A stretch of 5,138 bases of DNA. Origin: Bacillota bacterium. GTDB lineage: Bacteria > Bacillota > Clostridia > Acetivibrionales > DSM-2933. Where the stretch lies: the NCBI GenBank assembly GCA_023441845.1, contig JAEZNF010000621.1:1-5138 (forward strand), given 5' to 3'. Both the position numbers and the translations under genes were made by a program. How positions within the stretch are numbered: position 1 is the first letter of the stretch; each line of letters begins with the position of its first letter. Of the stretch, positions 5,071 to 5,138 are shown piece after piece. The notes below the pieces were generated by a model. The model was not told the DNA's origin. It was given only the letters and a program-made list of their open reading frames with translations, and made no database searches.

Positions 5071-5133
5071 TAGTTTAAAACTTTTACAGCAAACACCTTA
5101 ATTAAAGGTACTTCCTGTAAAAGCTTTAAACTA
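5071..5133 (-). ncRNA. long stem with internal loop, candidate bridge RNA domain
   Basis: On the minus strand TAGTTTAAAGCTTTTACAG (5133-5115) pairs with CTGTAAAAGTTTTAAACTA (5089-5071) over 19 bp, with a single G-U pair. Inside it, an internal loop (GAAGT on one side, GTTTG on the other) is capped by a 5-bp hairpin (ACCTT/AAGGT, loop TAATT). A stem, an internal loop and an apical hairpin are the architecture of the target- and donor-binding loops of IS110 bridge RNAs. The position, upstream of the recombinase and on the same strand, is where the IS110 group encodes that RNA. The internal loop is small for a guide loop, so this may instead be the RNA's 5' stem-loop or a DNA cruciform used in recombination. 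The structure is clear; the function is inferred. Confidence 0.5.
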
Positions 5134-5138
5134 CGGGG

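Larger units (their letters stand above)
3723..5138 (-). mobile_element. IS110-family element, left end cut by the window
   Basis: The element comprises the recombinase gene and its structured upstream region. IS110 elements lack classical terminal inverted repeats and long target duplications, so neither end can be fixed from sequence alone. The right end probably lies within about 100 bases beyond the stop codon, perhaps just past the GNRA hairpin. The left end lies at or beyond 5138. The coordinates given are the supported minimum. Confidence 0.75.

Noticed and set aside
1..5138. tRNA or rRNA genes
   Set aside because: I saw no cloverleaf with a CCA-type end and no conserved rRNA segments on either strand.

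Overview
The window is AT-rich and its genes carry purine-rich ribosome binding sites (AGGAGG, AAGGAG). Together with the protein families this suggests a low-G+C Bacillota, probably a clostridium, but no gene fixes the taxon. Every convincing gene lies on the minus strand. The content is accessory: two insertion sequences enclose a short segment of cargo-like genes and a small family of dispersed repeats.

Layout from left to right. Positions 1-128 are flanking DNA with a perfect hairpin at the edge and a minus-strand frame that runs off the window. Positions 129-2013 are an insertion sequence of about 1.9 kb with 14-bp terminal inverted repeats and a possible 6-bp target duplication. Its DDE transposase (1825 down to 319, IS1182-like) is broken by one +1 frameshift near 796, so this copy is probably dead unless helped in trans. 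Positions 2014-2142 are spacer with a doubtful 51-codon plus-strand frame. Positions 2143-2873 hold a HEAT-repeat protein gene and, 11 bases upstream of it, the end of another reading frame. That pair has the layout of a truncated effector or toxin tail followed by its immunity gene. Positions 2780-2985 are a patchwork block, richer in G+C at its left, with two near-identical 25-bp repeats and competing hairpins. Positions 3017-3520 encode a GNAT N-acetyltransferase. A third, diverged copy of the repeat lies upstream of it, so the GNAT gene is bracketed by the repeat family.

Positions 3723 to the right edge are an IS110-family element. Its DEDD recombinase is intact (410 residues when started at the AGGAGG-preceded ATG at 4955). 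Upstream of the recombinase, 4956-5138 folds on paper into two stem-loops, one a 19-bp stem carrying an internal loop and an apical hairpin. This is where IS110-group elements encode their bridge RNA and it is the best candidate for an interesting RNA here, although the window cuts the element's left end.

The mobile-element genes act only on their own elements. The GNAT and HEAT genes are probably cargo or defence/competition genes gathered in this unstable region. No evidence in the window shows that they work together.
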